A DNA stretch of 64,000 nt from positions 62,001 to 126,000 of the forward strand of contig CAYUIE010000001.1 in the NCBI GenBank assembly GCA_964444665.1, given 5' to 3'. This DNA is from CAYZTY01 sp964444665 (GTDB lineage Bacteria > Planctomycetota > Phycisphaerae > Sedimentisphaerales > CAYZTY01). Of this stretch, positions 19,040 to 27,639 are shown one piece after another. Within the stretch, counting starts at the first letter, position 1. Each line of letters begins with the position of its first letter. A program made the translations under genes and the position numbers. The notes under the pieces are model-generated. The model saw only the letters and a program-made list of their open reading frames with translations, was not told where the DNA came from and did not search any database.

Positions 19040-20232
19040 TGGCTGTTTTCGAGTATATTGCAAAAGATAAAGACGGAGGCACATTCTCCGGCATATATCA
19101 GGATATCGAAAACACAGCGGTGCTTCGAGATGAACTGGCCAAGATGGGCTATGTTCTTATTAAGGCGAGGAAAAAGAGCTTAAGGGAAAAAAAAGGCAAA
19201 GTAAGACGCAAGGAGGTAGTAACCTTTGCATATAAATTTGCGGGGATGTGTGCTGCTGGATTGTCAATTGTAAGATGCTTGGAGGTGCTTGAAGAGCAGT
19301 CCGAAAATCCTGCTATGAAAGGTATGGTTTCCGATATCAGACAAAATGTAGAGACCGGCTCCAATCTCAAAAACGCTTTCGAAAAGTATAAGGATGTGTT
19401 TTCAGATTTTTTCCTCGGGATGCTCGAAGCCGGCGAGACCAGTGGTAAGCTATCGCATACTTTGCAGATGACCGCAGATTACCTCGAAAAACAGGCAAGC
19501 TTAAGAACAAAGGTCAAGGCAGCCTTTGCCTATCCCGTGATTGTCGGAGTTATGTGTTTTTTAATCGTCGGTTATTTGATTACCTGTGTGGTGCCGGTTT
19601 TTTCGAAGATATACAAACAATTGCATGTAGAGCTGCCTGCGCCAACACAAATGCTGGTTCTAATCAGTGATGGGATCAGGAACTGGTGGTGGGCTATTTT
19701 GATGGGCGTTCCGCTTTTAGTGGTAGCTTTTCGCAAGCTCTCGGCTCATCCTGCCAATAAAGCAAGATGGGATAGATTCAAGCTTAATATGCCTATATTT
19801 GGTAAATTGAATCGCATGGTGGTGGTCTCTCGGCTGATGCGTACCTTTGCAATGTTGGCTTCGGCGGGCGTGTCATTCATTGAGGCCCTGGATGTCGCAG
19901 CGAGAGTTGCCAATAACCAAAAGTGTAATGAAATCACCAAGGAGATGCGGCGAACCATTGAAGCGGGAAGTCCGTTGGCCAGTTCGCTGAAAAAATACGA
20001 CCTTTTTCCCTCAATGATTGTTCAGCTCGCGGCTGCCGGCGAGGAGGCCGGTGTGCTGCCTGAAATGGTTAATAAGGGCGTTGATTTTCTGGACCAGGAT
20101 ATAGACAGGCACATTGCCGCCTTGTTGGTAAAGCTTGAACCGGCATTAACGGTTATTATGGGCGCTCTTGTCGGTTTCATACTTATGGGAGTTTATTTGC
20201 CGATGTTCGACTATATGAGCCATATAAAATAA
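19039..20232 (+). CDS. gspF: Type II secretion / pilus inner-membrane platform protein (GspF/PilC)
   Basis: 397 residues. The start codon overlaps the gspE stop by one base (TAATG), which implies translational coupling. Two T2SSF domains are visible, each with a cytoplasmic helical bundle: about residues 50-175 (AGMCAAGLSIVRCLEVLEEQ) and 255-375 (FAMLASAGVSFIEALDVA). Three hydrophobic segments are present (about 165-190, 215-235 and 370-390). The repeat phrase LEAGETSGKL / LAAAGEEAGVLPEM is diagnostic of the family. It is the polytopic platform on which GspE acts. Confidence 0.95.
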   Translation: MAVFEYIAKDKDGGTFSGIYQDIENTAVLRDELAKMGYVLIKARKKSLREKKGKVRRKEVVTFAYKFAGMCAAGLSIVRCLEVLEEQSENPAMKGMVSDIRQNVETGSNLKNAFEKYKDVFSDFFLGMLEAGETSGKLSHTLQMTADYLEKQASLRTKVKAAFAYPVIVGVMCFLIVGYLITCVVPVFSKIYKQLHVELPAPTQMLVLISDGIRNWWWAILMGVPLLVVAFRKLSAHPANKARWDRFKLNMPIFGKLNRMVVVSRLMRTFAMLASAGVSFIEALDVAARVANNQKCNEITKEMRRTIEAGSPLASSLKKYDLFPSMIVQLAAAGEEAGVLPEMVNKGVDFLDQDIDRHIAALLVKLEPALTVIMGALVGFILMGVYLPMFDYMSHIK

Positions 20233-20336
20233 CCTTCCAGACAGGGACAGGCGATTTTTGTGAAAAAATACAAAAGTGTCTTTAATATGTTGTCGATGGA
20301 TGTAATTAACCGAAATTTTTTTCGAAAGGAGAAGAA

Positions 20337-20666
20337 ATGAAGGTTTTCAGTAGGAAAAGTGGTTTTACGTTGGTCGAGCTGCTCATTGTGGTCTTAATTC
20401 TGGCGGCCTTGGCAGCCATTGCTGTTCCACGTATCGGAGCCAGTGCTGCAAATGCGAGAATAAGGGCCTGTCAAACAAACATCAGTATAATCAACAGCCA
20501 GCTTGAGCTTTACGAGGCCGAGGAAGGTGTCCCACCTTCGGACATTGATGACGTAATCAATAGCACAAATTATTTCCCGGATGGTCCTCCTGCGTGTCCT
20601 TTTGGTGTTGGTTATGATATTGATGCGGCGACCGGTCACGTTGATGCCTCTACTCATAACCATTAA
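20337..20666 (+). CDS. gspG: Major pseudopilin-type protein (GspG-like)
   Basis: 109 residues. The N-terminus has the type III signal SG/FTLVELL with Gly at -1, Phe at +1 and Glu at +5, then a hydrophobic helix (IVVLILAALAAIAVPRIG). The remainder is a short, acidic globular part with PPACPFGVGYDID, similar in size to a trimmed GspG. An AAAGGAG site precedes the ATG. It probably builds the shaft of the pseudopilus or pilus. It is shorter than GspG of Proteobacteria (about 140), and its C-terminal His-rich end (HVDASTHNH) is unusual. Confidence 0.85.
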   Translation: MKVFSRKSGFTLVELLIVVLILAALAAIAVPRIGASAANARIRACQTNISIINSQLELYEAEEGVPPSDIDDVINSTNYFPDGPPACPFGVGYDIDAATGHVDASTHNH

Positions 20667-20701
20667 TTATCTTTAAAGTTTTCGGTGATGATATCCGGTT
20701 T

Positions 20702-20833
20702 GTGTTAACCCAGACCGAAAAGCGAGGGGGATGGTTGCATGGTGTTGTGGCCATCCTCTTTCTTCTTATATCAGGTTTGGGACTCGGTTCTGATTCTGTC
20801 AAAGCCGTGCTTTATGGGAGATCGGTTGAATGA
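20702..20833 (+). CDS. Candidate small membrane ORF overlapping the next pseudopilin start
   Basis: A 43-residue frame from a GTG at 20702. It has a hydrophobic run (VVAILFLLISGLGLG) and ends in a TGA overlapping the ATG at 20830 (ATGA). The frame also stays open upstream past the gspG stop. The overlap and hydrophobic helix suggest a translated, coupled small gene, but no ribosome site is obvious and it matches no family I know. It could equally be a remnant of another pseudopilin. Confidence 0.35.
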   Translation: MLTQTEKRGGWLHGVVAILFLLISGLGLGSDSVKAVLYGRSVE

Positions 20834-21339
20834 ACCGAAACAGCAGAGCTTTTACCGCGCACAACAGAAAGGTGCGACGGCTTTATAGCCGTGGTGCTGG
20901 GTTCACTGTTGCTGAATTAGTGGTGGTTATGTTGTTTGTAGCCGTAATGGCTATTGTTGCTGTCCCCAGGCTGCAATTTGGAACTTTGCACAGGCAGCAG
21001 GCTGATACTGTCGCTAAGGGTCTGGTTACAGACCTTAGACTGACACGTGCACTGGCGATAGGTAACGCCGCAACCAATGTTGCCGGCTTTGGCCTGAGTA
21101 TGACGGGAGCAGAGCCATACTCCGGTTATAATATAACCGACCTTGATACAAACGGAATTGTTGAATCATTTACCATAGACCCGATAATCCAATGTACCGG
21201 TGGAAGTGACTTCCAGTTTGGCCCCCTGGGGAATCTGTTGGCTGGAAGCGATAACCAAATAATTATTTCTTCTTCAGGAAGAAGTTTTACCATAAATGTA
21301 ATATCCGCAACCGGAGCCGTTATATGTGTTGAGAACTAA
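20830..21339 (+). CDS. gspH: Minor pseudopilin, GspH-like
   Basis: 169 residues. The N-terminal basic leader is long (about 27 residues), then G/FTVAELVVVMLFVAVMAIVAVPRL: Gly at -1, Phe +1, Glu +5 and a hydrophobic helix. The globular part fits the GspH/FimT fold, with a helix RQQADTVAKGLVTDLRLTRALAIGNA and a beta-rich C-terminus ending SATGAVICVEN. FimT/GspH proteins are minor subunits near the tip of the filament and may initiate assembly. It is followed after three bases by the next pseudopilin gene. Confidence 0.82.
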   Translation: MNRNSRAFTAHNRKVRRLYSRGAGFTVAELVVVMLFVAVMAIVAVPRLQFGTLHRQQADTVAKGLVTDLRLTRALAIGNAATNVAGFGLSMTGAEPYSGYNITDLDTNGIVESFTIDPIIQCTGGSDFQFGPLGNLLAGSDNQIIISSSGRSFTINVISATGAVICVEN

Positions 21340-21342
21340 ACT

Positions 21343-21750
21343 ATGGCCCCAACGCAAAGAAAAACTAAATATAGTTCTTGCTTTACTCTTGTTGAGGTGC
21401 TGGTCGCATCACTGTTGCTGACTGTAGCTATGGTCCCTATCTTAAGGGCACTTACCGCCTCGCATATGCTGGACAGGAAGGTAGAATACAAAACGCACAG
21501 CCTGGTCTTTGTCAAGGCCGAGCTTGACAGGATAAAGGCCGAATCAATCTATAACTTCGATACTGATTTCACAAAAGATTCCTCAGTGATAGAAGGCGAT
21601 TATCTTGTTAGCGTTGATGATGTTCCCTCCGAAGCCAACCTGAGGCAGATTAGCGTTTTTGTCGGCTATGACAGGAACTATAACCAGATCCTTGAGGATG
21701 ATGAAATAGAAGTTGCACTCAGAAGCCTGATTACAAGAAGGTGGAATTGA
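21343..21750 (+). CDS. Minor pseudopilin, GspI/PilV-like
   Basis: 135 residues. The prepilin signal reads SSC/FTLVEVLVASLLLTVAMVPIL: Phe at +1 and Glu at +5 are kept, but the -1 residue is Cys, not Gly. The helix is followed by DRKVEYKTHSLVFVKAELDRIKAES, a GspI-like amphipathic segment, and a compact acidic domain. It belongs with GspH and GspJ types at the filament tip. The next decayed reading frame begins at the base after the stop (TGA then GTG), showing where the next pseudopilin gene originally started. Confidence 0.78.
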   Translation: MAPTQRKTKYSSCFTLVEVLVASLLLTVAMVPILRALTASHMLDRKVEYKTHSLVFVKAELDRIKAESIYNFDTDFTKDSSVIEGDYLVSVDDVPSEANLRQISVFVGYDRNYNQILEDDEIEVALRSLITRRWN

Positions 21751-22060
21751 GTGTTATTTTATCGCAGGTTCCTGGCAGAGTTTACACTTATCGGACTGCT
21801 TTAAATTAGATGTCAAGCTGTTCGGTGACCTGATTATACCAGCCTATAAAAGCCCGTCTTTTTTACTATGATGCGGCTCCTTACTTATCTATTACATAAA
21901 TGGACTTAAAATTAAATTATTCTGACTTCAAAAAATAGTTCATTCGTTTTCTGACGATATAAACAGCAATGATTAGAAAGGATTTTTCAGTGCTTATGAT
22001 GGCTTATACTGGCATGGCTGGTCGACTGTCTTGGAGGTAGACCTGGCGATAAAGCCGTAA
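21751..22060 (+). pseudogene. Decayed third copy of the pseudopilin-propeller gene (both ends only)
   Basis: Two recognisable ends of one gene remain within ~310 bases. At 21751-21804 a frame reads VLFYRRFLAEFTLIGLL then stop, a prepilin-type start (FTLI). At 21983-22060 another reads FFSAYDGLYWHGWSTVLEV plus DLAIKP then stop. This matches, nearly residue for residue, the last 25 residues of both intact copies downstream. The stretch from 22061 to the next start also resembles the spacer between the two intact copies. About 1.4 kb of the middle is missing. The simplest history is a triplication followed by internal deletion of the first copy. Confidence 0.75.
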
Positions 22061-22179
22061 ATTCCCAGGATGCAGTATGCGGAACATACGTTCGAAAATA
22101 ACGGTTTGGTTGTTTAACTCGGCTGTCAATTATACCCGAGACAGAGCAAATACGCTCATAGTGTTCTCCAAGAGGTAAG

Positions 22180-23862
22180 ATGTATACAAGCTTACGAATA
22201 AATAGAACATTGTCGCGAGCGATGAGTCTGGTTGAAGTCTTAATGGCAATGGTGATTATGGCAATAGTGTTTGTGGTGGTAATACCGCAGATTAGAGCCA
22301 TCCGCGCTGGCTGGCCTATAGAACGTGATAATGCAGAGCTTCTTGAAAACGGCCAGGCCTTGATGGACCATATTGCGACTCATTTGACTAAAGCCAACAG
22401 AATAATAGAAGTCAGTGATGCCTGTGACAGCAACGGCTACATCGAATTTATGGATAGTGAAAACAATATTATATGCTACCAAATCGGCAACAGCGAATAC
22501 GTTCAATATGGTCCGGTCGACAACCTTGTTGCACTTGCGGGCCCTGTAAGTTCTTTGCGATTTGCCTGTTATGATACCTATGATTTAAATTCGCCGATTT
22601 CGGAAGTTGACTATGTTCGCTCCGTAAAGGTGCGGGCTACACTTCCGAATTCCAATGAGCGTGGCCGGGCCCATACCTTCACAACATGGGCATATCTTCG
22701 CACAAATTATCTTGCGGAAGAATTAATCGTCGGCACCGAATATATTTTCGATAATTCCTTTTGCCACACGCCCACTCTGTCTAAGATCGATGATGAGCAC
22801 TTTCTTTGTGCTTATGACGGACCGAGTAACAATGGCTGTGCAGTCGTTTTAATGCCAAAATATATATCCGATGAATGGCAGATTTCTAATGGCACTCGTT
22901 TTATATTTGACAATTCAAAAGGCCGAACACCGGAGTTATGTCAAATGGATGCAACGCATTATCTTTGTGCTTACAGGGGGCCTAATACGGACGGCTGGGC
23001 GGTGGTGCTGATGGTAGATACGGGAAGCTGGAAGGTGAGTAATGGTCCGTCTTTTGAATTTGCCGATAACACGGGACTTCCAGAACCGGTAGAGCATGAT
23101 GGTGACTCCGATACCACTTATAGACCTGCTTTAGCCATGATTGACGATACGCATTATCTTTGTGCTTATATGGGTGCAGGATATGACGGCTGGGCGGTTG
23201 TCTTAACTATAAATCCGAGTACATACGAGATTTCCGCAGAGACGCCTTTCGAATTTGATGGCGCGGACGGCGGGGCTCCGGCACTGGCAAAGATTGACGA
23301 TACTCACTATCTATGTGCTTACACAGGCCCCGATGATGACGGCTGGGCGGTCGTTTTGGCAGTTGATACCGGCTCCTGGACTATTACTAAAAAAACACCC
23401 TTTGAGTTTGATACTGTAAAAGGAGGTAAACCCGACCTGGCAAAGATAGATGATGAACATTACCTGTGTGCTTATGGCGGTCCTGACAAAGACGGCTGGA
23501 TTGTTGTTTTGAACGTTGACCTGGCAACCTGGGAGATATCCAAGAACACTCCTTATGAATTTGACCGGACGCGGGGAGAGGTGCCGGAATTGCAAATGAT
23601 TGACATTTCGAATTATGTTTGTTCGTACGAAGGCGATTCCGGAAAGGGCGAGGGTATTGATCTGCCGGCGTCAATTATTCTCCGTGTAAACCAGCTTAAT
23701 TGGACGATTTGCAGGAAAACACCCGTTATATTATATAGCGATGAGGGTGATGCTCCCGACATTGCCGTTATCGATGACAGCCACTTTTTTAGTGCTTTTG
23801 ACGGTTATCCCTGGAAGGGTCATTCGACGGTGTTGGAGGTGGACCTGGCAATAAAACCATAA
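22180..23862 (+). CDS. Giant minor pseudopilin fused to a seven-repeat beta-propeller (copy 1)
   Basis: 560 residues. The N-terminus is prepilin-like (SRA/MSLVEVLMAMVIMAIVFVVVIPQI), with Ala at -1, Met at +1 and Glu at +5. Residues ~38-184 look like a GspJ-type pseudopilin domain. From 22732 to the end there are seven repeats of ~50 residues, each with a core like IDDTHYLCAYTGPDDDGWAV followed by a strand ending W-I-K and a P-FEFD turn. Seven such units suggest a closed seven-bladed propeller. Conserved Cys and Asp-Gly-Trp recur in most blades. By position it replaces gspJ in the operon. A large tip subunit binding substrate or glycan is my inference. Paralogous to the next gene. Confidence 0.8.
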   Translation: MYTSLRINRTLSRAMSLVEVLMAMVIMAIVFVVVIPQIRAIRAGWPIERDNAELLENGQALMDHIATHLTKANRIIEVSDACDSNGYIEFMDSENNIICYQIGNSEYVQYGPVDNLVALAGPVSSLRFACYDTYDLNSPISEVDYVRSVKVRATLPNSNERGRAHTFTTWAYLRTNYLAEELIVGTEYIFDNSFCHTPTLSKIDDEHFLCAYDGPSNNGCAVVLMPKYISDEWQISNGTRFIFDNSKGRTPELCQMDATHYLCAYRGPNTDGWAVVLMVDTGSWKVSNGPSFEFADNTGLPEPVEHDGDSDTTYRPALAMIDDTHYLCAYMGAGYDGWAVVLTINPSTYEISAETPFEFDGADGGAPALAKIDDTHYLCAYTGPDDDGWAVVLAVDTGSWTITKKTPFEFDTVKGGKPDLAKIDDEHYLCAYGGPDKDGWIVVLNVDLATWEISKNTPYEFDRTRGEVPELQMIDISNYVCSYEGDSGKGEGIDLPASIILRVNQLNWTICRKTPVILYSDEGDAPDIAVIDDSHFFSAFDGYPWKGHSTVLEVDLAIKP

Positions 23863-23974
23863 TACTCTGGGAACGGTGTATGGAACATATATTTAAAAGT
23901 AATGGTTTGTTATTTATGTGGCTTTGATTATCCCAGGAGGTGAGCAATTACCTCCATAATGTTGTTGAGGAAAG

Positions 23975-25675
23975 ATGCGTATAAGCTTACAGAAAAACAG
24001 AGCACTGTTACGAGCGTTTACTCTTATTGAGATTATTATGGCTGTGGTGATTATGGCCATTTTAATTGTGGCTGTAATACCGCAGATTCGAGTCATTCAG
24101 GCGGGCTGGGACGCAGCACGCGAAAATGCGGAAATTATTGAGAACGGCCAGGCCTTAATGGACCATATTACGTTTAATTTAATGAAGGCCAGGAGAATAA
24201 TGGCGATAAGCGACTCGAATAATCCCAACGGTTTCATCGAGTTTATGGATGACAACGGGGTTGTTATGCGATACCAAATCGGCGATAACAACTATGTTCA
24301 GTTTGGCTCAGTCGGCAACCTTTCCGACCTGGCGGGTCCCGTAAGCGTCTTACAATTTGCCTGCTATGACACCTATGATTTAAATACACCAATTTCAGAT
24401 GTTGACTATGTTCGCTCCATAGAAGTACAGGCTACACTTCCAAATCCTGGTGAGAACAGCCGAGATTATGCTTTAACATCGTGGATTTATCTTCGCACAA
24501 ATTACCTTTCAGAAGAAATGATCGTCGGTGCTGAATATATTTTCGATCAATTCTATTGCCGCTCGCCCGTCCTGGCTAAAGTCGATGATGAGCACTTTCT
24601 TTGTGCTTATGAAAAGCCGCCGAATATTTGGGCTGACGGCCGGGGCTATGCGGTCATTTTAATGCCAAAGTATATATCCGAGTCATGGCAGATTACCAAG
24701 GGAAGCTTTTTTCAATTTGAACCGACTTTAGGACAAGTGCCGGAGCTGTGCCAGATAGACGCTACACATTATCTTTGTGCCTACAGGGGGCCTGGTGTCG
24801 ATGGCTGGGCAGTCGTACTCAACGTAAACACCACCACCTGGTCAGTTTCCAAGTACACTAATTTTGAATTTGCCGACGCCACAGGACTTCCGCTTGTAGA
24901 TAGTGGTGGTCCGGACATCGACCCTGCTTATAGACCTTCCTTAGCCAAGATTGACAATACACATTATCTTTGTACGTATATGGGCAAGGATTTTGACGGC
25001 TGGGCGGTTGTCTTAATCGTAGATTCGAGTACATACGCCATTTCTGCGGGAACGCCTTTTGAATTCGATGTTTCGGAAGGTCGAGGGCCGGTGGTAGTAC
25101 ATATTAAAAATGACCAATATCTTTGTGCCTACTCGGGACCGGCCGGCAATGGCAGGGCCATTGTCCTTACCGTTGACACAAATACCTGGACTATTACGCA
25201 AGAATCACAGTTTATGTTTGAAAATGGCATAGCAGAAAGGCCCGACCTTGTGAAGATAGATGATGAGCATTTTCTGTGTGCTTATGGAGGGCCTGACAAT
25301 GATGGTTGGGTGGTTGTTTTGAATGTTGACGGGGCAAACTGGCAAATAACCAAGAATACTGCGTACGAGTTTGACCCTGTGAGAGGGGAGGTGCCGAAAC
25401 TGCAAAAGATTGACATTTTGAATTATGTTTGTTCGTACGAGGGCGATGCCGGACGGGAAGAGGATTTTGATTTACCGTCGTCAATTCTTCTCTATGTAAA
25501 CCAGCTTAATTGGACAGTCTGCAAAAAAATGCCCGTGAAAATGTACGGCAGTGAGGAGGGTGATACTCCCGACATTGCCGTTATCGATGATAAAACCTTT
25601 TTTAGTACTTATGACGGTTACCCATGGGTAGGTAACGCGACGGTCTTAGAGGTTGACCTGGCAATAAAGCCATAA
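23975..25675 (+). CDS. Giant minor pseudopilin fused to a seven-repeat beta-propeller (copy 2)
   Basis: 566 residues, aligned along its full length with the gene upstream. The prepilin signal is LRA/FTLIEIIMAVVIMAILIVAVIPQI, Ala at -1, Phe +1, Glu +5. The GspJ-like region ends near residue 184, and seven repeats start at 24527. Repeat 1 carries a short insertion (PPNIWADGRGY) absent from copy 1, and several blades differ at exposed positions while the LCAY core is held. The 112-base spacer before it resembles the spacer before copy 1, so the duplicated unit is about 1795 bases. Both copies are intact, which suggests that both are used, perhaps with different ligands. Confidence 0.8.
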   Translation: MRISLQKNRALLRAFTLIEIIMAVVIMAILIVAVIPQIRVIQAGWDAARENAEIIENGQALMDHITFNLMKARRIMAISDSNNPNGFIEFMDDNGVVMRYQIGDNNYVQFGSVGNLSDLAGPVSVLQFACYDTYDLNTPISDVDYVRSIEVQATLPNPGENSRDYALTSWIYLRTNYLSEEMIVGAEYIFDQFYCRSPVLAKVDDEHFLCAYEKPPNIWADGRGYAVILMPKYISESWQITKGSFFQFEPTLGQVPELCQIDATHYLCAYRGPGVDGWAVVLNVNTTTWSVSKYTNFEFADATGLPLVDSGGPDIDPAYRPSLAKIDNTHYLCTYMGKDFDGWAVVLIVDSSTYAISAGTPFEFDVSEGRGPVVVHIKNDQYLCAYSGPAGNGRAIVLTVDTNTWTITQESQFMFENGIAERPDLVKIDDEHFLCAYGGPDNDGWVVVLNVDGANWQITKNTAYEFDPVRGEVPKLQKIDILNYVCSYEGDAGREEDFDLPSSILLYVNQLNWTVCKKMPVKMYGSEEGDTPDIAVIDDKTFFSTYDGYPWVGNATVLEVDLAIKP

Positions 25676-25693
25676 AGGATACGGTGATTATCT

Positions 25694-26122
25694 ATGAGAT
25701 ATAAGCTTAAAAGAAAAGGTTCGGTTTTTGTGCTGTCGGTCTTTGTGATAGCGATGCTCTCTACCCTTGTGATAGGTATGCTGAAAATTAATTCAGGAGA
25801 GATTCAGCTTATCCGGAATCAAATTTATGCCTCTCAGGCAGTGGCTTTGGCTGAGGCCGGCCTGAGTGCCGCTTTGGCCGAGATGCGGGATAACGCGCTT
25901 TGGCAAAGTGGTTTTGATGATGTTCTTGTTGGTTCGACACCGGGATTTGAGGGCGGCGAGTATGACGTTGAAATTGATGGTAGCAAAATCAAGGTTACAG
26001 GAAGCGTCGCATCCTGGCAGGGTTATACTGCTACTGTACAAGCAGAAGTGACGATAAGCGCTGACGATCCACACATAATACGAATAGATTCTTACCGAAT
26101 TAACGAACCTTTTGAGGAATAA
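25694..26122 (+). CDS. PilX/GspK-type minor pilin
   Basis: 142 residues. The N-terminus KRKG/SVFVLSVFVIAMLSTLVIGML lacks the Glu at +5, as in many GspK and PilX proteins. It is followed by the family phrase RNQIYASQAVALAEAGLSAALAEM, in which the AEAGL stretch is typical. It is much shorter than GspK of Proteobacteria (about 300), so PilX-like is the closer description. The C-terminal half is a beta-rich domain with DVEIDGSKIKVTGSVA. Such subunits cap or start the pseudopilus tip. It lies 18 bases after the second propeller gene and 2 bases before pilMN. Confidence 0.78.
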   Translation: MRYKLKRKGSVFVLSVFVIAMLSTLVIGMLKINSGEIQLIRNQIYASQAVALAEAGLSAALAEMRDNALWQSGFDDVLVGSTPGFEGGEYDVEIDGSKIKVTGSVASWQGYTATVQAEVTISADDPHIIRIDSYRINEPFEE

Positions 26123-26124
26123 TA

Positions 26125-27636
26125 ATGATGGTTAAAAAGACCTCACTGGGAATAGATATTTCGGCGGGCAAGATTAATCTGGCCTTACTCAAGAGGGACA
26201 AAGGAGAGGTAAAGCTGCTTAAAGCGGCCAGCGGTCCGCTTCCGGAAGGAGTCGTGGTGGACGGCAATATAATAGAGCCGGTTGCCTTGGCCAATGCCAT
26301 AAAGAAGCTTGTTTCCGCCAATAAAATGCGTGCGAAGTGGGTCACTATTTCACTTATCGCCAAGCCTGCCTTGAACCAGGTAATAGACCTGCCCAAGCAA
26401 GTACCGAGCAATATCGGGCAGTATGTCCATAACGAAGTGAAACGCTGTGCCGTTTTACCGGTCAAGAACGTAATCTTTGATTATTGTGGCATAGCCCTCT
26501 CTGGCCGGCAGGGGAACAATCGTCTGTTTGTGGCAGCGGCGGAGAATGAAAAGATAGACTTGATAGCCAGGGCCCTGAGTCAGGTAGGGCTTGACCTTGA
26601 TGCGGTCGAGCCAGCCGCCGTTGCTTCTAACAGAGCACTTTATGCAAGGAAAGTGGCCGAAAAATTCGATTCCAACATACTTATTACCATTGTGAAAGAT
26701 ACGGAGGTAACCTTTTGTGTCTTTAGAAGGCAGATGTTCGATTTTATCCGGTGTAAAAACCTTGGCGAGGTTCTACAGCCATCAGGAACCGCTTTTAAGC
26801 GTTTTGTCGAAGAAGTAAACGCAATCATTCAGTACTATGATATCGATGTTCCGGATAGTCCCAAGCGTTGGGAAATAGTAGTTGTTCTTGACAGGGCAGA
26901 CGATTCTACTGACGATCTTGGCAAGTCTTTGCGGAACATATTCGGAAGTATTGATGTGCACTTGAGTCTTCCACAGACTATCCATGAGGATGTTGTCTTG
27001 GTTGGGAACGGCAACGCGCAGGATACTTCTCTGGCCGCTATTGGCCTGGCGATGAAGCAGCTTGAGGCGCAGAATACCGGTCTGCGAGTAAATCTGCTGT
27101 CGCAGGAAGCTGCGAGTATTAAATCTGTTAAGAGCCTTGTGCTGCTAACAATCACCACTGCAGTCGCCGTTTTGATAGTTATGATAGTGTCGGTGGGTAT
27201 ATTGAACCTGAAGGCTGAAAAAGCCAGCGATGATATCGTTAGTCAACAGGACAAGCAGCCATCCTCTGAGACTATGGCATTAATGAAGACACAGGAAATA
27301 ATCACTGGTAAGGTTGATGCTTTATCTAAGAAGCTTCAAATCACAAACCATATCCTGCAGCTAAACCGAGTTTCTGACTGGGATGAGATTCTTGATGATA
27401 TAAGAAGCAGCACACCGAGATCAGTATGTATTACGCGTCTGATTAATCGTGGAGACTCAACGATAGTTTTGGAGGGAGAGGCAATATCGTATGATGGCAT
27501 TAATTTGTTTGGGGATATGCTCGCCCAATCGAGCTTCATAAAATCGACATCACTTGTTAGCACTGGCATAAATGATACCGACGGCTTGATTACATACTCA
27601 CTCAGTTGTTCATTAGCCCAAGAAAAAGGAACATAA
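26125..27636 (+). CDS. PilM-PilN fusion, inner-membrane assembly protein (GspL-like)
   Basis: 503 residues. Residues 1-~330 form an actin-like PilM domain (TSLGIDISAGKINLALLKRD at the start, then DLPKQVPSNIG and AVEPAAVASNRALY). A single membrane helix follows at about 338-360 (LVLLTITTAVAVLIVMIVSV), then a periplasmic PilN-like domain (ILQLNRVSDWDEILDDIRSS, STIVLEGEAISYDGI). In pili these are two proteins, PilM and PilN; in type II secretion GspL joins both functions. This fusion has PilM/PilN-like sequence with GspL-like layout. It should link the GspE ATPase to the periplasmic ring. It starts at one of two adjacent ATGs (26125, 26128). Confidence 0.82.
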   Translation: MMVKKTSLGIDISAGKINLALLKRDKGEVKLLKAASGPLPEGVVVDGNIIEPVALANAIKKLVSANKMRAKWVTISLIAKPALNQVIDLPKQVPSNIGQYVHNEVKRCAVLPVKNVIFDYCGIALSGRQGNNRLFVAAAENEKIDLIARALSQVGLDLDAVEPAAVASNRALYARKVAEKFDSNILITIVKDTEVTFCVFRRQMFDFIRCKNLGEVLQPSGTAFKRFVEEVNAIIQYYDIDVPDSPKRWEIVVVLDRADDSTDDLGKSLRNIFGSIDVHLSLPQTIHEDVVLVGNGNAQDTSLAAIGLAMKQLEAQNTGLRVNLLSQEAASIKSVKSLVLLTITTAVAVLIVMIVSVGILNLKAEKASDDIVSQQDKQPSSETMALMKTQEIITGKVDALSKKLQITNHILQLNRVSDWDEILDDIRSSTPRSVCITRLINRGDSTIVLEGEAISYDGINLFGDMLAQSSFIKSTSLVSTGINDTDGLITYSLSCSLAQEKGT

Positions 27637-27639
27637 CGA

